Source of the DNA: Phycisphaerales bacterium
Lineage (GTDB): Bacteria > Planctomycetota > Phycisphaerae > Phycisphaerales > UBA1924
Assembly: GCA_029260535.1 (NCBI GenBank)
Contig: JAJDDA010000056.1
Coordinates: 1 to 34,013, forward strand
DNA length: 34,013 bases
Direction: 5' to 3'
The notes under the pieces are model-generated. The model made no database searches. It was not told the DNA's origin and saw nothing but the letters and a program-made list of their open reading frames with translations. This document shows, in pieces, positions 7,623 to 14,644 of this stretch. A program made the translations under genes and the position numbers. The stretch's first letter is position 1, and each line of letters begins with the position of its first letter.

Positions 7623-9479
7623 ATGACGAAGCGAATGAAACGGGCGATTAGTTTTGGGTCCGAACACGGCGCCGCTCTGCCCGCAAAGCGAGGCGTGGCG
7701 CTGATGCTCGTGGTCGTGGCGCTGGGCACCGCGACGGTGCTCACAACGGCGTACCTGATGAGCAAGGATAATTCCGCGGCGATCGGCGCGAACGCGCAGG
7801 ACACCGCGGCGAGCTCGTGGGTCGCGCGGAGCGGCGCGGAGTTGGCGCTGGCGGTGCTGCAGACACAAGAAGACTGGGTGGACGCTGATCCTGAGAAGCT
7901 GTTCGAGGGGTTCTCGATCGCCGGAGGCACGGTCTCGGTCGCGCTGACCAACCTGCAGGGCGAGGTGCCGGATGGGACGGAGACCGAATTGGCGATGACG
8001 GTGGTCGCGGACGTCAACGGGATCAAGACGGTGCTTCAGCGGATCGTTTCGATCCAGCCTGATGCGGTCTTTGACGACGCGGTGGATGCGGAACTCGGTG
8101 AGTTCGGCATCTTTGCAGCCACTGAGATTGATCTATCGGACACCGCGAGGATCGGCGCGTGGCCCATGAGCCCGGCGTACCTGTCGGGTGAAGGGGTCAA
8201 GATCGGCGCTGGGTTTGTTGATGCTTCGAGCATGGGCGTGAACGCGGGTTCTGCGGCTTCGAGAGCGGAGTTGTACGTGCGTCCTGACGCGGCGGCGCCC
8301 CTGCAAGCCATGACCTCGGATTCAACGTTTGTTGATGGCGCGGTGCTGCAGATGGTGGTCCCGGCGATCCCGCCGCTCAAGCCCGCCGACTTTGGTGCGC
8401 TGCCGGTGATCGAGGAATCAAACCTCACGATCAATGATTCATCGCTGTCAACACGGCTTGTCAGCGGGACGTATGCCAATCTGAAAATCGACAAGTTGGA
8501 CACTGTTGTGACACTGGATGACACGGACGGCGGCGTGTACCTGTTCGATGATCTTGACGCCGATCACGAATCTGTCCTGCTGATCTCAGGCGATGTTCAG
8601 GTTTGTGTCATCAACAATATGAAGATTCAAAACTGCAGCGCTATTGAATTCGCGGATGATACTTCTCGCGTTCGTTTTTATGTCGGGAAGCAATTCAAGG
8701 TTCACAAGACTGCGGTTGGGCTCCCTCGTGAGATTGCACGGAAGCCGGACCGTGGGCTGATGGACATCGATAAGTATGTCGATCCATCGAGGCTGCGCGT
8801 GTACGCGCTCGAATCGGCCGGTGGGGGCGACGCGGATCCTGACATCGACATCTTCAACGGGTCCATCGCGAACATGGTCGTGCACGCACCGCTGTCGCAG
8901 ATCGAGGTCAAGGGATCGTCCTGGGTGATCGGCCGGCTGACCGGCGACATCATTAAGATCAAGGACGATTCGGGTCTGCTTTACGACCCGGTGCTGGACA
9001 GCAAGGTCGGGTACACGGCGTTCAAGGGGCCGCTCTACCAGAGCAACGGTGATCTGCAGGTCGGTCTGAAGGCGGCGATTGATTCGTATGACGTCCTGCT
9101 TGGATTGGAACAGTTCCAGGCGCACGTGATCGCGAATGTCACCACCGAGGTTGTTCCCGTGCAAATGGTCGGGATCGGCGATCCGACGCCGCGCAGCCAT
9201 GATCGCGCGATCGAGAAGCTCTGGCCGTTCGTTGCCAAAGCGATCGAGAACGGGAGTTGGGTGACCGGTGACCACGAAGTGCGGCAGGAGAGCCTGTACG
9301 TGCCGCTGGATCCGTCGATCTTCGATCTCGATCAGTTCTACAACAATGGCGTGATCAGCGCGACGCATGTTGGGCAACAGGCTCTTGAGGTTACGGAGTC
9401 GCAGGTTGCTGTCCCAATCGGATCTCCCGGCAACAGCAACGGCAATGCGAATGCCAACGCCAATATCCCGATCAACTGA
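7623..9479 (+). CDS. GspK-like large minor pseudopilin
   Basis: A 618-residue protein. The leader ends AKRG (G24), followed by VALMLVVVALGTATVL. The prepilin glycine and helix are present but residue +5 is Leu rather than Glu, as in GspK, which lacks the conserved Glu. GspK is the largest minor pseudopilin and caps the pseudopilus tip. This copy is about twice the usual size, so the long periplasmic part may carry extra domains; it could also be compared with PilX-type proteins. The C-terminus is an Asn/Gly/Ala tail (NSNGNANANAN). It is third in the tight I-J-K-like operon. A short AT-richer patch lies at about 8590-8710. The function beyond pseudopilus assembly is unknown. Confidence 0.75.
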   Translation: MTKRMKRAISFGSEHGAALPAKRGVALMLVVVALGTATVLTTAYLMSKDNSAAIGANAQDTAASSWVARSGAELALAVLQTQEDWVDADPEKLFEGFSIAGGTVSVALTNLQGEVPDGTETELAMTVVADVNGIKTVLQRIVSIQPDAVFDDAVDAELGEFGIFAATEIDLSDTARIGAWPMSPAYLSGEGVKIGAGFVDASSMGVNAGSAASRAELYVRPDAAAPLQAMTSDSTFVDGAVLQMVVPAIPPLKPADFGALPVIEESNLTINDSSLSTRLVSGTYANLKIDKLDTVVTLDDTDGGVYLFDDLDADHESVLLISGDVQVCVINNMKIQNCSAIEFADDTSRVRFYVGKQFKVHKTAVGLPREIARKPDRGLMDIDKYVDPSRLRVYALESAGGGDADPDIDIFNGSIANMVVHAPLSQIEVKGSSWVIGRLTGDIIKIKDDSGLLYDPVLDSKVGYTAFKGPLYQSNGDLQVGLKAAIDSYDVLLGLEQFQAHVIANVTTEVVPVQMVGIGDPTPRSHDRAIEKLWPFVAKAIENGSWVTGDHEVRQESLYVPLDPSIFDLDQFYNNGVISATHVGQQALEVTESQVAVPIGSPGNSNGNANANANIPIN

Positions 9480-9506
9480 ATTGGTCGATCCGAAATGACG
9501 CCGATC

Positions 9507-9523
9507 CGGTCATCGGATGACCG
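9507..9523 (+). terminator. Hairpin after the pseudopilin operon
   Basis: CGGTCAT (9507-9513) pairs with ATGACCG (9517-9523) around a 3-base loop, 27 bases after the GspK-like stop. Only a weak T content follows (AATTGTT), so a terminator role is tentative. The rest of the gap to 9649 shows a second short hairpin (CTCTC/GAGAG near 9547-9560) and nothing else I can name. Confidence 0.35.
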
Positions 9524-9649
9524 AGAATTGTTGCCCGTCGAGAGGCTCTCTTTCGAGAGTTCCTGGAGCGGCATTGTGGAAATCTGGTGGGTGGACGGGT
9601 ATTCGCGGCGTCCTTTCGTTCGGTTGACGTTTGGTGTATGCTGATCCGG

Positions 9650-10264
9650 ATGGGTCAGCGACGCAGCGAGTATGAGCGGGCGTTCGAGGCGCACCTTCGC
9701 CAGGTGGGGACGCCTTACGTTTCTGTCAACGAGGCCCGGCGGGCGCTGCTCCCGGAGGGCGCGAGGCTCGACCTGGAATGCGGGGTCGGCGACGATGGGG
9801 AGCCTTTGCGGTCCACGCTGAAGAACTTTGACTTCGTGGTTTACGGCCCCGAAACGCACCTTCTGGTGGATGTGAAGGGTCGCAAGATCGGCGCGCGGCG
9901 CGCGCGGGGGTCGTGTGCGCCGGGTCGTCTGGAGAGCTGGGTGACCGAGGATGACGTGGAATCGCTCGGGGTGTGGGAGTCGGTCTTCGGCGAGGGGTTC
10001 AAGGCCGCGTTTGTGTTCTTGTACCAGTGCGAGGCGCAGCCGCCGGCGGCGCTCTTTCAGGAGATCTTCGAGCATCAGGGCCGGTGGTACGCGGTCCGGG
10101 CGGTGGGGCTCGATGCGTACCGGGAATCGATGAAGCAGCGAAGCCTGCGGTGGCGGACGGTGCATGTCCCGACGGCGGCGTTTGAGCGGATCAGCCAGCC
10201 TTTGTGCGGTGTGATCGAGCCCTCGATCAACGAACAAACTGCCCCGGTTGCTGCGAATCATTGA
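9650..10264 (+). CDS. HYExAFE-family protein, putative PD-(D/E)xK-like fold
   Basis: About 204 residues. The N-terminal SEYERAFEAHLR (6-17) matches the H/SYExAFE signature of a family I know mainly from planctomycetes. The next block, NFDFVVYGP (59-67) then LLVDVKGRK (71-79), places D61 and D74-x-K76 as in PD-(D/E)xK nuclease-like folds: an Asp at a strand end, then D/E-x-K in the next strand. A nuclease or DNA/RNA-binding role is therefore possible, but unproven for the family as far as I know. The protein has no signal peptide, so it should be cytoplasmic. I prefer ATG 9650 because the family motif follows directly; ATG 9638 is an alternative. It stands alone, about 45 bases before a small membrane protein gene. 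Confidence 0.75.
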   Translation: MGQRRSEYERAFEAHLRQVGTPYVSVNEARRALLPEGARLDLECGVGDDGEPLRSTLKNFDFVVYGPETHLLVDVKGRKIGARRARGSCAPGRLESWVTEDDVESLGVWESVFGEGFKAAFVFLYQCEAQPPAALFQEIFEHQGRWYAVRAVGLDAYRESMKQRSLRWRTVHVPTAAFERISQPLCGVIEPSINEQTAPVAANH

Positions 10265-10309
10265 CTGGACAGTCTTTACAGGGCCTGACGCGGATCGTAT
10301 CGTCGTTTT

Positions 10310-10552
10310 ATGAACCGAATTCAACTCCGACGATCGGTGGTGTGGTGCGGCTGTCTGGCGGCGCTATCGCTGCTGGTTGTTACGGCGCCTGAGGCGCTGG
10401 CGCAGTTTGACGAGCCCATTACGAAGTCACCCCCGACGCCGAACTCTGCGGATGACCCGCCGCTGCTGATCCAGTACGGGGTGCTCGTGGTGCTGGTGAT
10501 TGGGGTGATTGGTCTGGGGATTCTCCGGAGCAAGCGCGAGGTCCGGAACTGA
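10310..10552 (+). CDS. Small membrane protein of unknown function
   Basis: 80 residues: an N-terminal signal-like helix (about 10-31, ending APEALA/Q), a short Pro-rich linker (KSPPTPNSADDPP), and a second hydrophobic helix (about 53-71) ending in RSKREVRN. This predicts either a two-helix membrane protein or an exported protein with a C-terminal anchor and a basic cytoplasmic tail. I do not recognise a family. It lies between the HYExAFE gene and two more small membrane or secreted protein genes on the same strand, but the 106-base gap downstream argues against tight coupling. Confidence 0.7.
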   Translation: MNRIQLRRSVVWCGCLAALSLLVVTAPEALAQFDEPITKSPPTPNSADDPPLLIQYGVLVVLVIGVIGLGILRSKREVRN

Positions 10553-10658
10553 GCCGGGAACTCGTTCTCGGTAGAGCCGTACAACCCGGAGAGGGAGTAC
10601 GTTCTGGTGCAGGCGCTGGTTTTTTCGCTGGCGTGCGTTCAACGAAGGAGCCATTGCA

Positions 10659-10961
10659 ATGAATAAGCGATCGATGCGGGGTCTGCTGCTGCTCAACGGG
10701 GCGCTGGTCGGTTGTCTGGCGCTGGTGACGCTCTCGTCATCGGTGACGGCTCAGCCGCAGGCGCCGACGAGGGCGCCCGGTGATTACACGATGGTCGCCG
10801 GCGAGGTGCAGGGGCAGACGGCGGCGGGGATCTACATCGTTGACGCGACGAATCGTGAGTTGGTCGCGGTGTTCTGGGATCAGAGCCGGCGGAAGCTGCA
10901 GGCGATCGGGTACCGGGACCTGGCCGACGATGCGCAGCAATCTGGGAGGCCAGGGCGATGA
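10659..10961 (+). CDS. Small exported protein, tandem paralogue A
   Basis: 100 residues with a signal peptide (hydrophobic 8-30, SVTAQ). A compact domain (about 40-92) contains GDYTMVAGEV, GIYIVDATNRELVAVFW and YRDLADDA. The alternating hydrophobic pattern suggests a few beta strands resembling one propeller blade. GGAG lies about 9 bases before the ATG. The next gene overlaps it by ATGA and shows the same pattern (GDLTVLTA, VLVVLDRRLERVFLY, HDLAEMF), so the two look like tandem paralogues. No enzymatic motif is visible and the function is unknown. I infer joint action in the periplasm or at the membrane. Confidence 0.72.
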   Translation: MNKRSMRGLLLLNGALVGCLALVTLSSSVTAQPQAPTRAPGDYTMVAGEVQGQTAAGIYIVDATNRELVAVFWDQSRRKLQAIGYRDLADDAQQSGRPGR

Positions 10962-11320
10962 ATGATCAGATGAATAATGAGAATCGTGCGGGTGCGTCTG
11001 TCGGGTTTTCCGGCGCGGCGCTCTGGGCGAGCGCGTTCGTGATCCTGGCGATGATCGTGGTGCAGGCGGGGCGTGTCTCGGTCGGGCCATCCGCGGCGTA
11101 CGCCGGCGATGTCGCGACGACCGGCGATCTGACCGTGCTCACCGCGGCAGGCGGAGACAATCAGGACGTGCTGGTGGTGCTCGATCGGCGCCTGGAGCGG
11201 GTGTTCCTGTACGGGATCGAGAATCGGACGAGCGTGCGGATGTTCGAGAGTCACGATCTGGCTGAGATGTTCACTTCGGCGCGGAACTCGGTCCGTGGCG
11301 GCATCCCATCGCGGCCTTGA
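10958..11320 (+). CDS. Small membrane-anchored protein, tandem paralogue B
   Basis: 120 residues with one N-terminal membrane helix (about 18-38) and an extracytoplasmic domain. That domain resembles the upstream protein: GDLTVLTA, then DVLVVLDRRLERVFLYGI, then HDLAEMFTSAR. The start overlaps the upstream stop (ATGA, 10958-10961), so the pair is translationally coupled. Only this copy seems to stay membrane-anchored without an obvious signal peptidase site, so it could hold its partner at the membrane. The function is unknown. Confidence 0.72.
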   Translation: MNDQMNNENRAGASVGFSGAALWASAFVILAMIVVQAGRVSVGPSAAYAGDVATTGDLTVLTAAGGDNQDVLVVLDRRLERVFLYGIENRTSVRMFESHDLAEMFTSARNSVRGGIPSRP

Positions 11321-11397
11321 GCGTGCTTTGAACCGCGTCTGAACAGGGTTTGGTGGATCTGATAGGCTGTCGGCTCACGCTTTGCGTATGGAGCCGT

Positions 11398-11458
11398 CCG
11401 GTCTGTCGGGGACCTGGCGGGGCATAAAAACCCATCCCGACGGCATCCGGTTTTGTTT
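11398..11458 (+). terminator. Long hairpin with T-rich tail between the small-protein cluster and ricT-like gene
   Basis: CCGG (11398-11401) plus GTCGGG (11405-11410) can pair with CCCGAC (11436-11441) plus CCGG (11447-11450), followed by TTTTGTTT (11451-11458). The stem has an internal loop and a 25-base apical loop, so it is an imperfect terminator. It could instead be leader structure for the downstream PSP1 gene. The 205-base gap shows no gene. Confidence 0.35.
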
Positions 11459-11525
11459 GAATCACGCGCACGCTGTTGGTGCGCGGTGATCGGTGGACCG
11501 GGTTTGCGCGAGGCGGTCTGTTCAG

Positions 11526-12953
11526 ATGTCGATTTTTCCCCTTGAACAATTCGAGATTGATGTCGCCGAGTACCAGCGTGAAGCGAAGGAACGCGCCGAC
11601 ACGCTGCGCGACCAGCCGCGGACGGTGATCGTTCAGTTCGGCAGGATGCGGTTGGTTGGGGAGTACCCCTACAAGGGTGATGTTCAGCCGGGGTGCGGGT
11701 CGAAGCTGGTGGTGCGTACGCACCGGGGGACCGAACTCGCGACGCTGCTGACGAGCATGTGCAAGAACTCCGGTTGCGGATCGAGCGTCTCGCGGCAGGA
11801 ATTGCTGGGGTACATCGAGGACTCGGGGGGCCGGGATTACCCGTTCTTCTCCGAGGGGCAGGCGCTGCGGGTCGCGACGACGGAGGACATGGAGAAGCAG
11901 TCCGAGATCGAGTCCGGGATCGATCAGATCGTTCGCGGCGCTCGGAACGAGGTGGAGTCGCTCGGTCTGGATATGAAGATCATCGACGCGGAGCCTCTGC
12001 TCGGCGGCGAGCGGCTGACGCTGTACTTCACCGCTGAAGACCGGATCGATTTCCGGGAACTGGCGCGAAGGCTCTCGAGCACGCACCACACGCGGATCGA
12101 TCTGCGGCAGGTCGGCGCGCGCGATGAGGCGCGGCTGACGGCGGATTACGAGCGGTGCGGGCAGTACTGCTGCTGCAAGCAGTTCCTGAAGGTGCTCAAG
12201 CCGGTGTCGATGCGGAGCGCGAAGGTGCAGAAGGCGACGCTGGATCCGCTGAAGATCAGCGGCCGGTGCGGGCGGCTGATGTGCTGCCTGCGGTACGAGG
12301 ACGAGACGTACACGGAATTGCGGAAGAACCTGCCGCACCGGAAATCGCGTGTCGGGACGGACGAGGGCCCCGGGATTGTTGTTGATACACAGATCCTGAC
12401 GCAGTTGGCGCTGGTCGAGCTGGATTCGGACCGACGGCGGATCGCGGTGCCGATCGAGAACCTGATCGACCCGGAAGAGGCGGAGAAACTGGTCGAAGAG
12501 CAGCGGCTCAAGACCGCGCGCGAATTGGAAGAGACGATGAAGACGGTCCGCGCCGAGCAGCGGCGCGACGGCAGGAACAAGCGCGGCGGCAGCGGATCTC
12601 GCGGGGGTTCATCCCGTGCGGGTTCCGGCGGTGGGCGTGGTCGCGGCGAGGGCGGCGGTCGGGCGAAGGCGGGCGATGGCGCGAAGACGACTGAAGAGGG
12701 TGGGGCGACGAAGAAGAAGCGGAGCCGGCGCAAGCCGAGGAGCGGACGAGGCCGAACCGGGAGTGGTGGCCCTGGTGGAGATCGCTCCGCGCAGGGCAAC
12801 GCCGGAGGGCCATCTGGAGGAAGCGGTCAAGCCGAGGGTGGCGGTGGGGCGTCCAAGAAGAAGCGTCGCAGGCGTCGGCGTGGACGTGGTGGCCCTGGTG
12901 GTGGCGGCGGCCAGAGTGGCGGGAACACAGGTGGCGGTCCTCCCGCGACCTGA
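11526..12953 (+). CDS. PSP1-domain RicT/YaaT-like protein with Gly/Arg-rich tail
   Basis: 475 residues. The N-terminal two thirds is a PSP1/RicT-type domain with the family cysteines: C57, C79, C84, C211, C215-C217 and C248/C252/C253 in GRCGRLMCCLRYE. In Bacillus subtilis, RicT (YaaT) with RicA and RicF forms an Fe-S-binding complex that works with RNase Y in RNA processing. A related cytoplasmic RNA role is a family-based inference. Residues about 350-475 form a low-complexity tail of RGG/GGR and KKKRRRR blocks, like RNA-binding tails, much longer than in firmicute RicT. I start at ATG 11526 rather than GTG 11493 because the protein starts sensibly at MSIFPLEQ and AGGCGG precedes it. The signal peptidase gene follows 65 bases later. 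Confidence 0.88.
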   Translation: MSIFPLEQFEIDVAEYQREAKERADTLRDQPRTVIVQFGRMRLVGEYPYKGDVQPGCGSKLVVRTHRGTELATLLTSMCKNSGCGSSVSRQELLGYIEDSGGRDYPFFSEGQALRVATTEDMEKQSEIESGIDQIVRGARNEVESLGLDMKIIDAEPLLGGERLTLYFTAEDRIDFRELARRLSSTHHTRIDLRQVGARDEARLTADYERCGQYCCCKQFLKVLKPVSMRSAKVQKATLDPLKISGRCGRLMCCLRYEDETYTELRKNLPHRKSRVGTDEGPGIVVDTQILTQLALVELDSDRRRIAVPIENLIDPEEAEKLVEEQRLKTARELEETMKTVRAEQRRDGRNKRGGSGSRGGSSRAGSGGGRGRGEGGGRAKAGDGAKTTEEGGATKKKRSRRKPRSGRGRTGSGGPGGDRSAQGNAGGPSGGSGQAEGGGGASKKKRRRRRRGRGGPGGGGGQSGGNTGGGPPAT

Positions 12954-13018
12954 GTTCTGGGTCGGCACATGAATTGAATTTGGGCTAGTCGGCGTGTGTG
13001 TCGATATGGTGATTGCTT

Positions 13019-14644
13019 ATGGATTCCAACAACGCCGTGTCTGGTTCTGTGTCTCGTCCGCGATCAAAGCCTCAAGAGGAATCGCTGCGCGAGACGCTGG
13101 TTTCGATCCTGATCGCGTTTGTGCTGGCGTTTGTGTTCCGGTCGTACGTTGTTGAGCCGTTCGTGATCCCGACGGGGTCGATGGCCCCGACGCTGCTCGG
13201 GGCGCACATGGAGTTCCACAGCCCTTATTCGGGGTACGCGTGGACGGCGAACCCGCGCGACTTTGTTGATGGGCGGAACGACAAGCCGCTGCCATTGCAG
13301 GGCCGGCGCGACAGCACCGGCGGCGGTCACATCGCGGTGACGGACCCGATGTCGGGGCTTGGGTTGGCGCAGTTCGATGTTCCGGCGAAAGCGGGGGATC
13401 GGATCCTTGTCTTGAAATATTTGTACGCGGTGCGCTCACCGAAGCGGTGGGATGTCGTGGTGTTCAAGAACCCGGAGCAGCCGCAGCAGAACTACATCAA
13501 GCGGCTGGTGGGATTGCCCAACGAGGAGCTCTGGATCGCCGACGGTGATCTGTTCACCCGCGCTGCGAATACGGATGACAACTGGTCGGTGGCGCGGAAG
13601 CCGAACCGGATCCAGCGGGCGCTGTGGCGGACGCTGTATTCGAGCGAGTGGGCGCCGAGGGTTGAGGAGCATGACGGCGTGGCGTGGCGCGGGCCTTGGG
13701 AAGCGGCGGGCGTGCGCACCGCTGGCCAGGCGTACCGGATGATTGCCGACGACAACGGCGCCTCGGTGCTGCGGTGGAACAGCGCCGATTGGCCGATCAC
13801 CGATGAGACGGCGTACAACGAGACGTACCGGATGAGCAACATCAAGCGGTACCCGATCTCTGATCTGCGGATGCGGGCGGTGATCACGCCCGATGAATCA
13901 TCCGCATTTACCGCGACCGCGAGCCTGCTGATCCGTGGGCAGGAGTTCCAGGCGGTGCTCGGTGCGAACGGCGTGACAATCCGGCAGCGGTCGGCGCCGA
14001 TCGCGGACGACAGTTCGATCGCCCCTGCGGACGAGATCGATTGGGTGACGCTCGCGACATCTTCGAAGCGCGTCTTTACGAGTGGTAAAGCGGCGACGGT
14101 CGAGTTCTGGCACGCGGATCAACGGTTGAGCGTCTGGGTTGACGGTAAGGAAGTCTGCGCCGCAGGGTACAACTGGTCCCCCATGGAGCGGATCGAGAAC
14201 GTGACCGGGATGGAAGTGACGCAGCGCGGGACGGCGTACATGTCGGTGAAGTCTGCGAACCTCAGCAGGCCTGGGGTGTACCGGAGGCCGATCGTGTCGT
14301 GGCGGTTCGAAGGTTCGGACGCGACGCTGACGCGGGTTGGTCTGGATCGTGACTTGTATTACCAGCCGGCGAGGAACCCCTCGCGCGCGACGACCCCTGA
14401 GACGGTGTTCACGCTCAACTCGGATCAGTTCTTCACGCTCGGGGACAACAGCGCCGCGAGCAAGGATGGCAGGATGTGGACGCACGTCGATCCGTGGATC
14501 GCAGAGCAGTTCGACCCGACAATCGGGGTGGTGCACCGGGACCTGATGATGGGGCAGGCGTTCTTCGTGTACTTCCCTTCGCCGAGGAAGGCGATGGGTC
14601 GGGTGCCCGTGCCGAACTTTGGTGAGATGCGGTTTATTCGGTAG
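13019..14644 (+). CDS. lepB: Signal peptidase I with large inserted domain
   Basis: Cleaves signal peptides from exported proteins at the outer face of the inner membrane. A membrane helix at 26-43 is followed by the catalytic serine motif PTGSMAPT (Ser54), the general-base lysine in NYIKRLVGLP (Lys161), and box D GDNS (475-478) with SKDGR (481-485). The Ser-Lys dyad is therefore intact. Usual bacterial enzymes have about 180-330 residues; this one has 541, because about 290 residues sit between the Lys box and box D. Part of the insertion (about 282-400, with VEFWHADQRLSVWVDGKEV near 361-379) looks like a concanavalin/LamG-type jelly roll. The start ATG 13019 lacks a clear ribosome site. The 3' end overlaps the hisS 3' end by 11 bases, tail to tail. 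Confidence 0.9.
   Translation: MDSNNAVSGSVSRPRSKPQEESLRETLVSILIAFVLAFVFRSYVVEPFVIPTGSMAPTLLGAHMEFHSPYSGYAWTANPRDFVDGRNDKPLPLQGRRDSTGGGHIAVTDPMSGLGLAQFDVPAKAGDRILVLKYLYAVRSPKRWDVVVFKNPEQPQQNYIKRLVGLPNEELWIADGDLFTRAANTDDNWSVARKPNRIQRALWRTLYSSEWAPRVEEHDGVAWRGPWEAAGVRTAGQAYRMIADDNGASVLRWNSADWPITDETAYNETYRMSNIKRYPISDLRMRAVITPDESSAFTATASLLIRGQEFQAVLGANGVTIRQRSAPIADDSSIAPADEIDWVTLATSSKRVFTSGKAATVEFWHADQRLSVWVDGKEVCAAGYNWSPMERIENVTGMEVTQRGTAYMSVKSANLSRPGVYRRPIVSWRFEGSDATLTRVGLDRDLYYQPARNPSRATTPETVFTLNSDQFFTLGDNSAASKDGRMWTHVDPWIAEQFDPTIGVVHRDLMMGQAFFVYFPSPRKAMGRVPVPNFGEMRFIR

Noticed and set aside
8590-8710. AT-richer patch inside the GspK-like gene
   Set aside because: Short (about 120 bases) with a modest GC drop, without sharp borders; not enough to claim transfer, unlike the hisS block.
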